Below, piece by piece: positions 28,824 to 36,391 of a stretch of 64,000 bases of DNA. Positions within the stretch are counted from its first letter, which is position 1, and each line of letters begins with the position of its first letter. Source of the stretch: Yoonia vestfoldensis DSM 16212 (GTDB taxonomy: Bacteria; Pseudomonadota; Alphaproteobacteria; Rhodobacterales; Rhodobacteraceae); NCBI RefSeq assembly GCF_000382265.1, contig NZ_KB907983.1, forward strand, positions 1-64,000. Direction: 5' to 3'. The notes under the pieces are model-generated. The model saw nothing but the letters and a program-made list of their open reading frames with translations. It was not told where the DNA came from and searched no databases. The position numbers and the translations under genes were made by a program.

Positions 28824-29287
28824 CGATCTCCAACAACCAGCGCCGCAAGATGAAATCAGCCGCACGGTTTTATGCCGTGCAGGCCCTGTTCCAGATGGAA
28901 GCCACCGGACAGACCGTCGAAGGGATCGTGCGCGAATTCGAGGATCACCGCTTTGGCGAGATCATCGACGATGTCGAACTGGTGGAAGGCGATGTCGATA
29001 CCTTCCGGCGTATGATGGACCGCGCTGTCGATCTGCAGGCCAGCATCGACCAGATGACCGACCGTGCGCTGGTCGCCAAATGGCCCATCGCGCGGATCGA
29101 CCCCACATGGCGCGCGCTGTTCCGCGCCGCTGGGGCCGAACTTTTGGACAAGGACACGCCGCCCAAGGTCGTGATCAGCGAATTCGTGGCCGTGGCCGAG
29201 GCGTTTTCGCATGACGGCAAAGAGCCGAAATTCGTCAATGCCGTGCTGGACCATATGGCGCGCGAGGCGCAGCCAGAGGCGTTCTGA
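28820..29287 (+). CDS. nusB: Transcription antitermination factor NusB
   Basis: The 155-aa protein begins with a basic helix and AARFYAVQALFQMEATG, then shows IARIDPTWRALFRAAGAELL and DTPPKVVISEFVAVAEAFS, the all-helical NusB pattern. NusB with NusE binds boxA RNA and supports rRNA antitermination. The ribH-nusB order is widespread. Confidence 0.96.
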   Translation: MTISNNQRRKMKSAARFYAVQALFQMEATGQTVEGIVREFEDHRFGEIIDDVELVEGDVDTFRRMMDRAVDLQASIDQMTDRALVAKWPIARIDPTWRALFRAAGAELLDKDTPPKVVISEFVAVAEAFSHDGKEPKFVNAVLDHMAREAQPEAF

Positions 29288-29318
29288 TCCGCAGCGAGCG
29301 TCGCGCTAAAAAGGTCGG

Positions 29319-29352
29319 GGCCTCCGGCGGGGATAACTGGGCTCGGAAGATG
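29319..29352 (+). repeat. Dispersed intergenic repeat, type A copy
   Basis: GGCCTCCGGCGGGGATAACT followed by GGGCTCGGAAGATG lies between nusB and the next gene. Confidence 0.7.
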
Positions 29353-29409
29353 GTGGCACTTGTTTTCCCTGATGCATGGCTTAGCTCTTGTTCATAGGGA
29401 GACGCTGCC

Positions 29410-29718
29410 ATGACACATGATCACGAACCGGACCTGATGCGGCTTTACCTGCGCCATTGCGCCGTGGGCTTTGTGATCGCGGCGGGGTTTGTCGCGATGC
29501 TGCTCTGGTACGATGTGGCGCGGCTGGGCAGTCTGGTGGCCAATTCCGATATCGGCTGGCTTGCCGTATTCCTGCTGTGGTTCTTTCACGGAACCGTCTT
29601 TGGCGGCGTGCAATTTGCCATTTCAATCATGCTGAATGCCGAGGATGATGACGACGACCAGTCCGGTGGGCAACTGATCCCGATCCGTGTGACCGCGCAG
29701 TCGCGGCGCGGGCGTTAA
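29410..29718 (+). CDS. Small predicted inner-membrane protein
   Basis: The 102-aa protein, preceded by GGGAG, has two hydrophobic helices at about residues 17-36 (GFVIAAGFVAMLLWYDV) and 48-72 (IGWLAVFLLWFFHGTVFGGV), then an acidic run (AEDDDDDQSG) and a basic C-terminus. I do not recognise the family. It ends two bases before the structured RNA candidate. Confidence 0.65.
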   Translation: MTHDHEPDLMRLYLRHCAVGFVIAAGFVAMLLWYDVARLGSLVANSDIGWLAVFLLWFFHGTVFGGVQFAISIMLNAEDDDDDQSGGQLIPIRVTAQSRRGR

Positions 29719-29720
29719 GC

Positions 29721-29883
29721 GACGGGCACCACATCTGCCGTAGCGGTAGCTAATCCCGAGGACCTGTTTTTACAGGTGGGCGCCAGATAGACTGACCAGG
29801 GCCAGAACAGAGCCAGCTCCCTCGGAGTTGCTTAAGGCCACTGGATTTGTACCGATGGTATACATGCAGCGCAGAAACCCGTC
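29721..29883 (+). ncRNA. Structured RNA candidate with 6S RNA-like architecture
   Basis: A 163-nt non-coding stretch can fold into one rod: GACGGG (29721-29726) pairs with CCCGTC (29878-29883), TCTGC (29734-29738) with GCAGA (29871-29875), CGGTA (29744-29748) with TACCG (29850-29854), and, past an open region, CCGAGG (29756-29761) with CCTCGG (29820-29825). An internal ACCTGT/ACAGGT hairpin sits at 29762-29777. A long closing stem, large central bubble and apical arm of this total length are the 6S RNA (ssrS) pattern. No terminator with a T-run is seen. The assignment is by architecture only. Confidence 0.5.
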
Positions 29884-29930
29884 TGACCCACAGTTAGGGC
29901 GCGGCGCGCGGTTGCACAAGTGGGGCGAAA

Positions 29931-30077
29931 TTATTCTTCGATTTCACCGCGGATCAGCCAACCATTGCGACCGACCATTGTGGCTGGCGCGTAGCCCAGC
30001 AGGATCCGTTCGGCCAGTCCGATGGTGAGCAGCGCCATGCAGACTTCGAAAAATGAGATACCGACAATCAGCGACAT
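29931..30077 (-). CDS. Possible 48-aa membrane peptide
   Basis: The ATG at 30077 follows GGAAGG at a ten-base distance and opens MSLIVGISFFEVCMALLTIG, one hydrophobic helix, ending in an acidic RGEIEE. Size and signal-like start fit a small membrane protein. There is no coupling to a neighbour, so it may be chance. Confidence 0.35.
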   Translation of the reverse strand: MSLIVGISFFEVCMALLTIGLAERILLGYAPATMVGRNGWLIRGEIEE

Positions 30078-30366
30078 TTTCTGCATTCCTTCCGTAACGC
30101 GATCTGTATCGCAACCAAACCAGACCAAAACGTGACGTTGGCAAGGTATTCGGCGGACAAAGACCGCCTTGCTGACCCAATCACGCCACAATCCCCCTGT
30201 GCACCTGACCGGTGTTCGACAGGCAGGTTTCTGAAAATAAAAGAAAAACTGTGGTCCATTCCAGAGCGTGCGGCGTTGGTACGCAAAATGCGCCGCATTT
30301 GATGAAAGCTTTTTTCACAGCGGGAAGAATCACATCCCCCTCGCCACCTCACCGGGATTGCAATGT
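30078..30366. other. Intergenic stretch without recognised gene
   Basis: This AT-richer interval between the small minus-strand peptide and the SOS box holds only very short frames. It should contain the promoter of mmcB and, on the minus strand, that of the peptide; I see no clear -35/-10 pair, tRNA or repeat. Confidence 0.5.
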
Positions 30367-30381
30367 GTTCACCTATTGTTC
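30367..30381 (+). promoter_or_regulatory. LexA (SOS) box upstream of mmcB
   Basis: GTTC-ACCTATT-GTTC is an exact match to the alphaproteobacterial LexA operator GTTC-N7-GTTC. It ends 11 bp before the mmcB start, where repression would block initiation. It also argues against the longer open frame from 30363, whose first codons it would occupy. Confidence 0.82.
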
Positions 30382-30392
30382 AGTATGTCGCC

Positions 30393-30851
30393 ATGCCATC
30401 CGTGTCGACATCCCCCGCATTGCAGCCCGGTCAAAGTCTGGCCCGTGGCGTCTGCCGCCATCTGCGCGGCCACAATTTCGTCAGTGTCGAGGAATTGGTG
30501 CCAGCCCCCGGTTTGCGCGTCGATGTCATGGCGCTGGGGCCGAAAGGCGAAATCTGGGTGATCGAGTGTAAATCAAGTCGCGCCGATTTCCAGACCGACC
30601 GCAAATGGCAGGGCTATCTGGATTGGTGCGACCGTTTTTTCTGGGCGGTGGGCAGCGATTTTCCGTTGGACCTGCTGCCCGACGACACCGGGCTGATCAT
30701 GGCCGACAGCTATGATGCTGAAATCCTGCGGATCGGGCCGGACCGGCCTTTGCCCCCCGCGCGGCGCAAGATGGTGACGCGGAAATTCGCGCGCCATGCC
30801 GCAATCCGTGCGCAGATGGCGCGTGATCCGGGGTTTGTCAGCGCTTTTTGA
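30393..30851 (+). CDS. mmcB: MmcB-family DNA repair protein
   Basis: Starting at 30393 gives 152 aa. The core GLRVDVMALGPKGEIWVIEC, then KSSRADFQTDRKWQGYLDWC resembles a PD-(D/E)xK nuclease fold: D in RVDV, then ExK in IECKSS. This matches MmcB, a mitomycin-C-inducible protein linked to translesion synthesis in Caulobacter. The SOS box just upstream supports the call. Its 3' end overlaps the convergent small gene by 14 bp. Confidence 0.88.
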   Translation: MPSVSTSPALQPGQSLARGVCRHLRGHNFVSVEELVPAPGLRVDVMALGPKGEIWVIECKSSRADFQTDRKWQGYLDWCDRFFWAVGSDFPLDLLPDDTGLIMADSYDAEILRIGPDRPLPPARRKMVTRKFARHAAIRAQMARDPGFVSAF

Positions 30852-31029
30852 CGGCGCGCGCGGCCTGGGCTGCGGCGCGGATCTCGTCGGCGATTTCTTC
30901 GGCTTCCTCGGGTTCGAAATCCATCGGAATCTCTATGTCGCCCGCCTCGACGAAGATGCGCACCATGCCCAGTTCGGTTGGGCCGATCTGCATGTTGGCC
31001 TCGATATCGCGTTCGTTGTTGATACCCAT
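30838..31029 (-). CDS. Small conserved acidic protein (DUF6324-like)
   Basis: The 63-aa protein MGINNERDIEANMQIGPTEL continues with VRIFVEAGDIEIPMDFEPEE and a helical AAAQAARAVKKR tail. AAGGAACAGATC precedes the ATG. It resembles the short Rhodobacteraceae family called DUF6324; that name is from memory and is less certain than the gene itself. No function is known. Confidence 0.7.
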   Translation of the reverse strand: MGINNERDIEANMQIGPTELGMVRIFVEAGDIEIPMDFEPEEAEEIADEIRAAAQAARAVKKR

Positions 31030-31153
31030 GATCTGTTCCTTGATGACTTTCGCCTGCCTACAGCGCCGCGTAATCGCTTGGCAAGGGCCGCGCGCGAAAA
31101 GCCGCGACTAGCCCTTGCAATCACACGGTCATGCCGCTAAATCCGGCGCCAGT

Positions 31154-31230
31154 GCCGCCTTAGCTCAGTTGGTTAGAGCGCTTGATTGTGGATCAAGAGG
31201 TCGCTGGTTCGAGACCAGCAGGTGGTACCA
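31154..31230 (+). tRNA. tRNA-His (GUG)
   Basis: The 77-nt gene begins GCCGCCTTAGCTCAGTTGG; the anticodon stem CTTGA/TCAAG encloses TTGTGGA (anticodon GTG). The T arm is GCTGGTTCGAGACCAGC and the end AGGTGGTACCA has an encoded CCA. The discriminator is A73 and the base before position 1 is T, so the usual G-1/C73 identity pair of tRNA-His is absent, as known for a group of alphaproteobacteria. Confidence 0.97.
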
Positions 31231-31267
31231 CCCCCTTTTCAGGCCGCAGATGTCGACGGAGAACCAG

Positions 31268-32299
31268 ATGGGGCCGACCCTGATCACCTTTACCATCGCT
31301 GCCAACCCGCCGCCGCGGCTGGACAAGGCGCTTGGCCGGGATGTACCGGATGATGCCGCCCTCAGCCGGTCGCGTCTGGCGCGGCTGATCGCGGATGGCG
31401 CTGTGGCGGTGGATGGTGTGGTCGTGACCGACCCGCGTTTCCGCATCAGCGAAGGCGCGCAGGTCGCCGTCACCATCGAGCAAGCGGTTGAAAGCCATAT
31501 CGGGGCGGAGGATATCACGCTCGAGGTGGTGTTCGAGGACGAGGACCTGATCGTCATCAACAAACCCGCCGGTATGGTCGTGCATCCCGCCCCCGGCACA
31601 CCCGAAGGCACGCTGGTCAATGCGCTGATCCACCATTGCGGTGACAGCCTGTCGGGTGTGGGCGGCCTCAAACGCCCCGGCATCGTGCACCGGATCGACA
31701 AGGACACATCCGGCCTGCTGGTCGTCGCGAAATCCGACCGCGCGCATCATCATCTGGCCGACCAATTCGCCGACCATACGGTCGAACGCCGCTATATCGC
31801 GGTCTGCTATGGCGTCCCCGAAGCGAACGATCCGCGCCTGCGCGGGATCAAGGGCACCAGTTTCGAGCCCGGCAATATCCTGAAAATCCAGACCCGGCTG
31901 GGGCGGCACCGCACGGACCGCCAGCGGCAGGCGGTGTCCTTTACCGCCGGACGCCATGCCGTGACGCGCACGCGAATCCTCGCCCCTTTGGGCACGCCGC
32001 CGGTTGCGGCCCTGATCGAATGCTGGCTCGAGACAGGCCGCACCCACCAGATCCGCGTGCATCTGGCCCATTGCGGCCATGCGCTGATCGGCGATCCGAC
32101 CTACGGCAGCCGGCGCAAGATGTCGCCCAAAGCACTGGGCGAGGCAGGGGTGGATGCCGTTGCCGCTTTTCCGCGTCAGGCGCTGCATGCGGCGACCTTG
32201 GGTTTCGTGCATCCGGTGACCGAGGAATTCCTTGAATTCGAGGCCCCTTTGCCCGCCGATATGCAGGCTCTGCTGACCGCGATGAGTGCTGCGGTCTGA
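31268..32299 (+). CDS. rluD: RluD-type 23S rRNA pseudouridine synthase (RluA family)
   Basis: The ATG at 31268 has GGAG six bases upstream; an ATG at 31250 is also in frame. The 343-aa protein has an N-terminal S4 domain (SRSRLARLIADGAVAVDG) and a catalytic domain with VINKPAGMVVHPAPG and HRIDKDTSGLLVVAK, whose aspartate is the catalytic residue, then ETGRTHQIRVHL. It isomerises uridines in 23S rRNA; which positions (RluD or RluC sites) is not decided by sequence alone. It follows tRNA-His and precedes rpoH. Confidence 0.9.
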   Translation: MGPTLITFTIAANPPPRLDKALGRDVPDDAALSRSRLARLIADGAVAVDGVVVTDPRFRISEGAQVAVTIEQAVESHIGAEDITLEVVFEDEDLIVINKPAGMVVHPAPGTPEGTLVNALIHHCGDSLSGVGGLKRPGIVHRIDKDTSGLLVVAKSDRAHHHLADQFADHTVERRYIAVCYGVPEANDPRLRGIKGTSFEPGNILKIQTRLGRHRTDRQRQAVSFTAGRHAVTRTRILAPLGTPPVAALIECWLETGRTHQIRVHLAHCGHALIGDPTYGSRRKMSPKALGEAGVDAVAAFPRQALHAATLGFVHPVTEEFLEFEAPLPADMQALLTAMSAAV

Positions 32300-32460
32300 A
32301 ATACCGGATCGCATGTGCGTGAGCGCACCGAAAGATGGCTCGCAAAAGTGAACTGATTGGTTCATATTGAGTTGACCACAAGTAAAGACCGACACTTGAA
32401 AATTGGCCGCAGCGCGACCACATCCATGTTAAGCCTTTATACATAACGGAGGGCACGACA

Positions 32461-33357
32461 GTGAGCGACTATAAAAATCTTCCCGCACCAACCCCGGAAG
32501 GCGGCCTGAACCGCTATATGCAGGAAATCCGCAAGTTCCCGATGCTGGAACCCGAAGAAGAATACATGCTGGCCAAACGCTGGGTGGACCACGAAGACAC
32601 AGAAGCCGCGCATAAGATGGTCACATCGCACCTGCGTCTGGCTGCAAAGATCGCCATGGGCTATCGCGGCTATGGCCTGCCGCAGGCCGAGGTGATTTCC
32701 GAGGCGAACGTGGGCCTGATGCAGGCGGTCAAACGGTTTGACCCCGAAAAAGGGTTTCGCCTTGCGACCTATGCGATGTGGTGGATTCGCGCCTCGATCC
32801 AGGAATATATCCTGCGGTCCTGGTCGCTGGTGAAGATGGGTACAACATCGGCCCAGAAAAAGCTGTTCTTCAACCTGCGCAAGGCGAAAAACCGCATCGG
32901 TGCGCTGGAAGAAGGCGATTTGCGCCCAGAGAACGTCAAACAGATCGCGAACGATCTGGGCGTGACCGAGGATGAGGTGATCTCGATGAACCGGCGCCTG
33001 TCGGGGGGCGACGCCTCGCTCAACGCGCAGATCGGGTCGGATGGTGAAGGGTCGATGCAATGGCAGGACTGGCTCGAAGACGACAGCGCCAATACCGCCG
33101 CCGATTACGAGGAACATGACGAACTTGACGCGCGTCGCGCCTTGCTGGCCGAAGCAATGACCGTGCTGAATGACCGCGAAAAGGACATTCTGGTGCAGCG
33201 CCGCCTTGCCGACGAAACTGTCACGCTCGAAGATCTCAGCGCGCGCTATGACGTCAGCCGCGAACGGATCCGCCAGATCGAAGTGCGGGCGTTTGAAAAG
33301 CTGCAGTCGCGCATGACGCAGCTTGCGCGCGAAAAAGGCATGCTGGAAAGCGCCTGA
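32461..33357 (+). CDS. rpoH: RNA polymerase heat-shock sigma factor RpoH (sigma-32)
   Basis: The GTG at 32461 follows CGGAGGG. The 298-aa protein has region 2 (HLRLAAKIAMGYRGYGLP, EANVGLMQAVKRFDPEKGFR, YAMWWIRASIQEYI), the RpoH box QKKLFFNLRKAKNRI that distinguishes sigma-32 from other sigmas, and region 4 ([19 protein letters not shown]). It directs heat-shock transcription. The leader is AT-rich with TTGACC and CTTGAAA elements, but no confident promoter spacing could be fixed. Confidence 0.97.
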   Translation: MSDYKNLPAPTPEGGLNRYMQEIRKFPMLEPEEEYMLAKRWVDHEDTEAAHKMVTSHLRLAAKIAMGYRGYGLPQAEVISEANVGLMQAVKRFDPEKGFRLATYAMWWIRASIQEYILRSWSLVKMGTTSAQKKLFFNLRKAKNRIGALEEGDLRPENVKQIANDLGVTEDEVISMNRRLSGGDASLNAQIGSDGEGSMQWQDWLEDDSANTAADYEEHDELDARRALLAEAMTVLNDREKDILVQRRLADETVTLEDLSARYDVSRERIRQIEVRAFEKLQSRMTQLAREKGMLESA

Positions 33358-33393
33358 GCTTTCCCGCGACCTGTCGTCCGTATGATCCCCGTC

Positions 33394-33430
33394 GGAGCCT
33401 CCGGCGGGGATATTTTTTGCTCGGAAGATG
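33394..33430 (+). repeat. Dispersed intergenic repeat, type A copy
   Basis: GAGCCTCCGGCGGGGATATT then TTTTGCTCGGAAGATG. It is the cleanest type A copy, 37 bp after the rpoH stop. Confidence 0.8.
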
Positions 33431-33489
33431 GGAAAGGGGCGTGGCACCAGCCGGATGATAGCGCTACCATTCCCAAAAGGGAGACTGAT

Positions 33490-34464
33490 ATGACACCAAT
33501 CCGCTGGGGCATCCTGGGTGCCGCCGATTTCGCCCGCCGTTTCATGGGCCCCGCCATCCATGCCGCCAAAGGGGCCGAGCTGTCCGCGCTGGCCACATCC
33601 AGCCCCGACAAGGCGGCGGGTTTCGCCGCCTTCGCCCCCGGCATCACGGTGCATGACAGCTATGACGCGCTCTTGGCCGATCCGGCGGTGGATGCGGTCT
33701 ATATCCCGCTGCCCAACCACCTGCATGTGGACTGGTCGCTCAAGGCGCTGGCGGCGGGCAAACACGTCTTGTGCGAAAAACCCATGGGGCTGGCGGCGGC
33801 TGATTATGACCGGCTGATCGCCGCGCGCGATGCGGCCGGGCTGCTGGCGGCCGAGGCTTTCATGATCGTGCATCATCCCCAATTCATCCGCGCGCGCGAC
33901 CTTTACGCCCAGGGGGCGATCGGCAAGCTGATGCATGTCGACGCGACCTTTACCTATAACAACGCGGGTGATATGACCAATATCCGCAACCGCCCCGAAA
34001 CCGGCGGTGGCGCGCTGCGCGATATCGGCGTCTATACCTTCGGGGCGGCGCGGTTCGTCAGCGGGCAGGAACCCGATGCCATCACCCACGCCGAGCTACG
34101 GCTGGAAAACGACGTCGACGTCTTCGCCCAAGTCGCCGTGACATTCCCCGACTTCGCCTATTCCGCGCTCGTCTCGATGCGGATGCACCCGCGTCAGCAG
34201 GTCACCTTTCACGGCGACAAGGGCGTCATGCGCCTGACCTGTCCGTTCAACGCCAATGTCTTCGATATCGCACAACTGACGCTGGAAACTGATGGCAGCA
34301 GCATCATCACCGAACGCTGGCCGGGGGTGAACCATTACATCCTGCAAGTCGAAAACTTCGGAAATGCGCTGCGCGGCGAGGCGGATTACCCGTGCCCGCT
34401 GGAATTCTCACGTGGCACGCAAGCCATGATGGACATGGTCTTTGCGGCGGGCGCGCCGCGCTGA
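33490..34464 (+). CDS. Gfo/Idh/MocA-family oxidoreductase
   Basis: The ATG at 33490, after AAGGGAGACTG, gives 324 aa. The N-terminal Rossmann part reads [18 protein letters not shown], then [13 protein letters not shown] and the family signature HVLCEKPMG; the C-terminal part has [18 protein letters not shown]. It is an NAD(P)-dependent sugar- or polyol-type dehydrogenase of unknown substrate. Neighbours give no pathway clue. Confidence 0.93.
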   Translation: MTPIRWGILGAADFARRFMGPAIHAAKGAELSALATSSPDKAAGFAAFAPGITVHDSYDALLADPAVDAVYIPLPNHLHVDWSLKALAAGKHVLCEKPMGLAAADYDRLIAARDAAGLLAAEAFMIVHHPQFIRARDLYAQGAIGKLMHVDATFTYNNAGDMTNIRNRPETGGGALRDIGVYTFGAARFVSGQEPDAITHAELRLENDVDVFAQVAVTFPDFAYSALVSMRMHPRQQVTFHGDKGVMRLTCPFNANVFDIAQLTLETDGSSIITERWPGVNHYILQVENFGNALRGEADYPCPLEFSRGTQAMMDMVFAAGAPR

Positions 34465-34478
34465 TCGCGCGCCCTTCC

Positions 34479-34516
34479 GACTTCTTTTTTCCAAAAATAC
34501 TCCCCCGCCGGAGGCG
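34479..34516 (-). repeat. Dispersed intergenic repeat, type B copy 3
   Basis: On the minus strand it reads GCCTCCGGCGGGGGAGTATT followed by TTTGGAAAAAAGAAGTCG. It lies just after pepF in pepF's direction, between convergent genes. Confidence 0.75.
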
Positions 34517-34522
34517 CTGGCG

Positions 34523-36328
34523 TTACAGCACCTCTAGCTCGTCGATCATGCTTTCGATCAGCGCCAGCCCTTTGTCCCAGAAGGCGGGGTCGGAAGCATC
34601 GAGCCCGAACGGCGCCAGCAATTCCTTGTGGTGCTTGGATCCGCCCGCGCGCAGCATGGCGAAATACTTGTCGCGGAAATCGGCGTCGCCTTCTTCGAAC
34701 ACGGCATAAAGCGCGTTCACCAGACCGTCGCCAAAAGCATAGGCATAGACGTAAAACGGCGAATGCACAAAATGAGGGATATAGGCCCAGAACGTTTCGT
34801 AGCCTTCGGCAAAATCGAACACGGGGCCAAGGCTTTCGGCCTGCACCGACATCCAGAGCGCGTTGATATCATCGGGCGTCAATTCGCCTTCTGCCCGTGC
34901 AGCATGCAGCTTGCATTCGAAATCATAGAACGCGATCTGGCGCACCACGGTGTTGATCATATCCTCGACCTTGCCCGCCAGCAGCACCTTGCGGTCCTGC
35001 GGCGTCTTGGCATTGTCGAGCAATTGCCGGAAGGTCAGCATCTCGCCAAACACCGACGCCGTTTCGGCCAGCGTCAGCGGGGTGGAGGACAAAAGCTCGC
35101 CCTGTTCGGCGGCCAGCACCTGATGCACGCCGTGCCCCAGCTCATGCGCCAGCGTCATCACATCGCGCGGTTTGCCGAGGTAGTTCAGCATCACATAGGG
35201 ATGCACCGGCGTCACCGTCGGATGCGCGAAAGCGCCCGGTGCCTTACCGGGTTTGGTGGCGGCATCGATCCAGCCCTTGTCGAAAAACCGGCCCGCGATG
35301 TCGGCCATGCGCGGATCAAAGCCAGCGTAGGCGGTCATCACCGTGTCGCGCGCCTCGTCCCAGCCGATCACGCGGGTCTGCTCCATCGGCAAAGGTGCGT
35401 TGCGGTCCCAGACTTGCATCCGGTCCAGCCCCATCCATTTTGCCTTCAGCGCATAATAGCGATGCGACAGGCGCGGATAGGCTTTGACGACGGCGTCGCG
35501 CAATGCCTCGACCACCTCGGGTTCGACATGGTTGGCAAGATGGCGCGCGGCCTGCGGACTGGGCATCTTGCGCCAGCGGTCGCTGATTTCCTTTTCCTTG
35601 GCCAGCGTGTTGTGCACGCGCGAGAAAATCTTGATGTTCTCGCGGAAAACGGCGGTCAAGGCATGGGTCGCCGCCTCGCGTTTCGTGCGGTCCTGTTCGG
35701 TCAGCAGGTTCAGCGTGCTCTCGAGGTTCAGCACCTCGCCATCCACGACGAATTCCAGCCCCGCCATCGTTTCGTCGAAAAGACGGTTCCATGCGGCGGC
35801 ACCCACGGTCGATTGGTCGTGCAGAAACTTTTCCAGTTCGTCCGACAATTGATGCGGCTTCATCGCGCGCATCCGGTCGAACACGGGCTTATAGCGCGCC
35901 AGATCGTCGTTGTCGGCCAGAAGGCCTGCAAGATGCGCGTCTTCCAGGCGGTTGAACTCCAGCCCGTAGAACACCAGAGGCGTGGTAAAGCGGGTGATCT
36001 TGTCCTGACAATCGGCCATGAATTTGGCGCGGTCGCTGTCGGTCGTGATCTGGTAGTAGCGCAGACCCGCAAACGACATGATCCGCCCCGCGATCACGTC
36101 GATCTGTTCATAGCGCCGCACTGCCTGTAGCAGCCCAGCCGCATTCAGCGTCGCAAGCTTGCCTTCGTAATCGGCGGCAAAGGCCGCGCATTCTGTTTCC
36201 AGCCACGCCAAGTCGCGCGTGATCTCGGGGCTGTCCGGGCCGGGATAAAGATCGGTCAGGTCCCATTCGGGCAAATCGCCAAAGGCCTTCTTTCCGGTGA
36301 CATTGGCATCATAGACGGGGTTTTGCAT
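34523..36328 (-). CDS. pepF: Oligoendopeptidase F (M3 family metallopeptidase)
   Basis: The start at 36328 (MQNPVYDANV) puts the conserved LPEWDLTDLY about 18 residues in; ATGs at 36358 and 36382 are also in frame with no clear ribosome site. The roughly 601-aa protein has the M3 zinc motif in MTLAHELGHGVHQVL (HExxH, plus the downstream glutamate in LAETASVFGE), and a C-terminal SPFYVYAYAFGDG. It cleaves oligopeptides in the cytoplasm. Confidence 0.94.
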   Translation of the reverse strand: MQNPVYDANVTGKKAFGDLPEWDLTDLYPGPDSPEITRDLAWLETECAAFAADYEGKLATLNAAGLLQAVRRYEQIDVIAGRIMSFAGLRYYQITTDSDRAKFMADCQDKITRFTTPLVFYGLEFNRLEDAHLAGLLADNDDLARYKPVFDRMRAMKPHQLSDELEKFLHDQSTVGAAAWNRLFDETMAGLEFVVDGEVLNLESTLNLLTEQDRTKREAATHALTAVFRENIKIFSRVHNTLAKEKEISDRWRKMPSPQAARHLANHVEPEVVEALRDAVVKAYPRLSHRYYALKAKWMGLDRMQVWDRNAPLPMEQTRVIGWDEARDTVMTAYAGFDPRMADIAGRFFDKGWIDAATKPGKAPGAFAHPTVTPVHPYVMLNYLGKPRDVMTLAHELGHGVHQVLAAEQGELLSSTPLTLAETASVFGEMLTFRQLLDNAKTPQDRKVLLAGKVEDMINTVVRQIAFYDFECKLHAARAEGELTPDDINALWMSVQAESLGPVFDFAEGYETFWAYIPHFVHSPFYVYAYAFGDGLVNALYAVFEEGDADFRDKYFAMLRAGGSKHHKELLAPFGLDASDPAFWDKGLALIESMIDELEVL

Positions 36329-36391
36329 GGCGCGGCTTTCGTTGCTGTTTGATGGCATACTTAGGGTGTCGCGCGGCGGCATGGAACCCTG

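Noticed and set aside
29721-29883. tmRNA, RNase P RNA or SRP RNA for the structured region
   Set aside because: No tag-peptide frame, no RNase P core sequences and no SRP Alu/S-domain tetraloop pattern could be found; 6S-like architecture fits better.
32369-32460. A sigma-32 or sigma-70 promoter for rpoH
   Set aside because: TTGACC and CTTGAAA are present, but no -10 element lies at acceptable spacing, so it was not annotated.
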